DNA from: Andrena cerasifolii
Lineage: Eukaryota > Arthropoda > Insecta > Hymenoptera > Andrenidae
Length of the DNA: 64,000 nt
Assembly (NCBI RefSeq): GCF_050908995.1
Contig: NW_027484926.1
Span: 1 to 64,000, forward strand
Direction: 5' to 3'
Shown here: positions 62,801 through 64,000 of the stretch, in pieces
Layout: every line of letters begins with the position of its first letter
Numbering within the stretch: position 1 is the stretch's first letter
Made by a program: the position numbers and the translations under genes
Notes under the pieces: model-generated
Seen by the model: only the letters and a program-made list of their open reading frames with translations
What the model was told of the DNA's origin: nothing
The model's database searches: none

Positions 62801-64000
62801 TAAAACGAGTAAAACGAGTAAAACGAGTAATACGAGTAATACGAGTAATACGAGTAAAACGAGTAAAACGAGTAAAACGAGTAAAACGAGTAAAACGAGT
62901 AAAACGAGTAAAACGAGTAAAACGAGTAAAACGAGTAAAACGAGTAAAACGAGTAAAACGAGTAAAACGAGTAAAACGAGTAAAACGAGTAAAACGAGTA
63001 AAACGAGCAAAACGAGTAAAACGAGCAAAACGAGTAAAACGAGTAAAACGAGTAAAACGAGTAAAACGAGTAAAACGAGTAAAACGAGTAAAACGAGTAA
63101 TACGAGTAATACGAGTAATACGAGTAAAACGAGTAAAACGAGTAAAACGAGTAAAACGAGTAAAACGAGTAAAACGAGTAAAACGAGTAAAACGAGTAAA
63201 ACGAGTAAAACGAGTAAAACGAGTAAAACGAGTAAAACGAGTAAAACGAGTAAAACGAGTAAAACGAGTAAAACGAGTAAAACGAGTAAAACGAGTAAAA
63301 CGAGTAGAACGAGTAAAACGAGTAGAACGAGTAGAACGAGTAAAACGAGTAGAACGAGTAGAACGAGTAAAACGAGTAAAACGCGTAAAACGAGTAAAAC
63401 GAGTAAAACGAGTAGAACGAGTAAAACGAGTAGAACGAGTAAAACGAGTAGAACGAGTAAAACGAGTAGAACGAGTAAAACGAGTAGAACGAGTAAAACG
63501 AGTAGAACGAGTAGAACGAGTAGAACGAGTAGAACGAGTAGAACGAGTAAAACGAGTAAAACGAGTAAAACGAGTAGAACTAGTAAAACTAGTAAAACGA
63601 GTAAAACGAGCAAAACGAGCAAAACTAGTAAAACGAGCAAAACGAGCAAAACTAGTAAGACGAGTAAAACGAGTAAAACGAGTAAAACGAGTAAAACGAG
63701 TAAAACGAGTAAAACGAGTAAAACGAGTAAAACGAGTAAAACGAGTAAAACGAGTAAAACGAGTAAAACGAGTAAAACGAGTAAAACGAGTAAAACGAGT
63801 AATACGAGTAATACGAGTAATACGAGTAAAACGAGTAAAACGAGTAAAACGAGTAAAACGAGTAAAACGAGTAAAACGAGTAAAACGAGTAAAACGAGTA
63901 AAACGAGTAAAACGAGTAAAACGAGTAAAACGAGTAAAACGAGTAAAACGAGTAAAACGAGTAGAACGAGTAAAACGAGTAGAACGAGTAGAACGAGTAA
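59899..64000 (+). repeat. 4.3-kb higher-order repeat, copy 2 (cut by window end)
   Basis: Follows copy 1 in tandem, with CGAGTTAAA at 61,294 and the doublet at 60,808. The CGCG segment at its start is present twice (59,764 and 59,899, 135 bp apart), whereas copy 1 has it once, so the exact border is arbitrary. One 9-bp CGGGTAAAA near 61,213 is private to this copy. The two-L pair at 63,580 and CTAGTAAGA near 63,652 are the last shared markers before the window ends. Confidence 0.88.

Larger units (their letters stand above)
1..64000 (+). repeat. 9-bp satellite array, unit CGAGTAAAA, fills the window
   Basis: Every part of the window reads as tandem 9-mers related to CGAGTAAAA, about 7,100 units, without a break and without a single inverted unit. 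The commonest variant is CGAGTAGAA, then CGAGTAATA, CGAGCAAAA and CTAGTAAAA. The array runs past both ends of the window, so its real length is unknown. Long arrays of short units with higher-order structure are typical of eukaryotic constitutive heterochromatin; that placement is inference. The unit does not resemble the G-rich telomeric repeats known to me. I cannot name the satellite family or host. Confidence 0.98.
17014..64000 (+). repeat. Domain B: register-locked satellite with kb-scale higher-order repeats
   Basis: All marker units located here begin at positions equal to 4 modulo 9, from 17,014 to 63,967. The reverse-strand reading in the phase giving Leu-Leu-Val also continues without a phase change throughout. 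No net indel other than multiples of 9 bp is therefore present in 46,987 bp. Variation is by substitution and by gain or loss of whole units. Nested higher-order repeats are annotated separately. Confidence 0.92.

Noticed and set aside
14948..63649. Reverse-strand open frames of up to 7,089 codons reading Leu-Leu-Val repeats
   Set aside because: They begin at TTG codons supplied by CGAGCAAAA units. Their 3' limits at 33,146, 54,548, 56,978 and 61,298 are stops made by CGAGTTAAA units. The frames cross the 8-bp units of domain A because all three reverse phases are open. ATG is essentially absent on this strand.
1..64000. CRISPR array
   Set aside because: Units are directly tandem with no unique spacers, and the 9-bp unit is too short for a CRISPR repeat.
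1..64000. Telomeric repeat tract
   Set aside because: The unit is not G-rich on either strand in the manner of known telomeric repeats, and the array is highly variable with kb-scale higher-order structure.
1..64000. Pure assembly or polymerase artefact
   Set aside because: Fixed variant order, shared rare units and graded divergence between kb-scale copies are hard to produce by artefact. Exact copy numbers may still be wrong and need raw reads.

Overview
The whole 64 kb window is one uninterrupted satellite DNA array. It is built from a 9-bp unit, CGAGTAAAA (TTTTACTCG on the other strand), repeated about 7,100 times, all in the same orientation. I found no gene, RNA gene, mobile element, CRISPR array or other non-satellite sequence. 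A single-orientation 9-bp array this long, with higher-order structure, points to a eukaryotic heterochromatic block (pericentromeric, subtelomeric, sex- or B-chromosome-like). Nothing in the window identifies the taxon or chromosomal position. The strand shown is purine-rich (7 of 9 bases) and the G+C is a little over one third.

Shorthand for unit variants used below: K = CGAGTAAAA (canonical), E = CGAGTAGAA, I = CGAGTAATA, A = CGAGCAAAA, L = CTAGTAAAA, N = CGAGTAAAT. Rarer units are CGCGTAAAA, CGTGTAAAA, CCAGTAAAA, CGAGAAAAA, CTAGTAAGA, CGAGTAGGA, CGAGTTAAA, CGAGTGGAA, CAAGTAGAA/CAAGTAAAA, CGAATAAAA and TGAGTAAAA. The 8-bp unit is CGGGTAAA. Coordinates given as a single number are the first base of a unit.

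Layout. Domain A (1-17,013) contains every register-changing event I found: one 7-bp unit at 766, 38 copies of the 8-bp unit (17 pairs in a 70-bp cassette, 4 singles) and 7 junctions that add one base. These account exactly for the unit phase at every marker checked. Domain B (17,014-64,000) keeps one 9-bp register for 46,987 bp: every marker unit located starts at a position equal to 4 modulo 9.

The array is hierarchical. Level 1 is the 9-bp unit. Level 2 is runs of one variant (up to 37 E units, 17 CGAGCAGAA units) and strict K/E alternation, an effective 18-bp repeat of up to 43 units. Level 3 is modules of a few hundred bp with fixed variant order. Level 4 is repeats of about 0.6-4.3 kb: roughly 1.1-1.3 kb steps in domain A; 1.08 and 1.74 kb at 21-25 kb; about 2.3 kb at 26-29 kb and 43-48 kb; about 1.3 kb at 30-33 kb; about 1.75 kb at 34-37 kb; about 3.8 kb at 48-54 kb; and about 4.3 kb (478 units) at 55-64 kb. 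Copies differ mainly by whole units gained or lost in K or E runs.

Very long open frames exist on both strands, but they follow arithmetically from a 9-bp unit (three codons) with a stop in only one of six frames. I do not annotate them as genes. All marker positions were read by eye; dot-plot or k-mer analysis would refine block borders.
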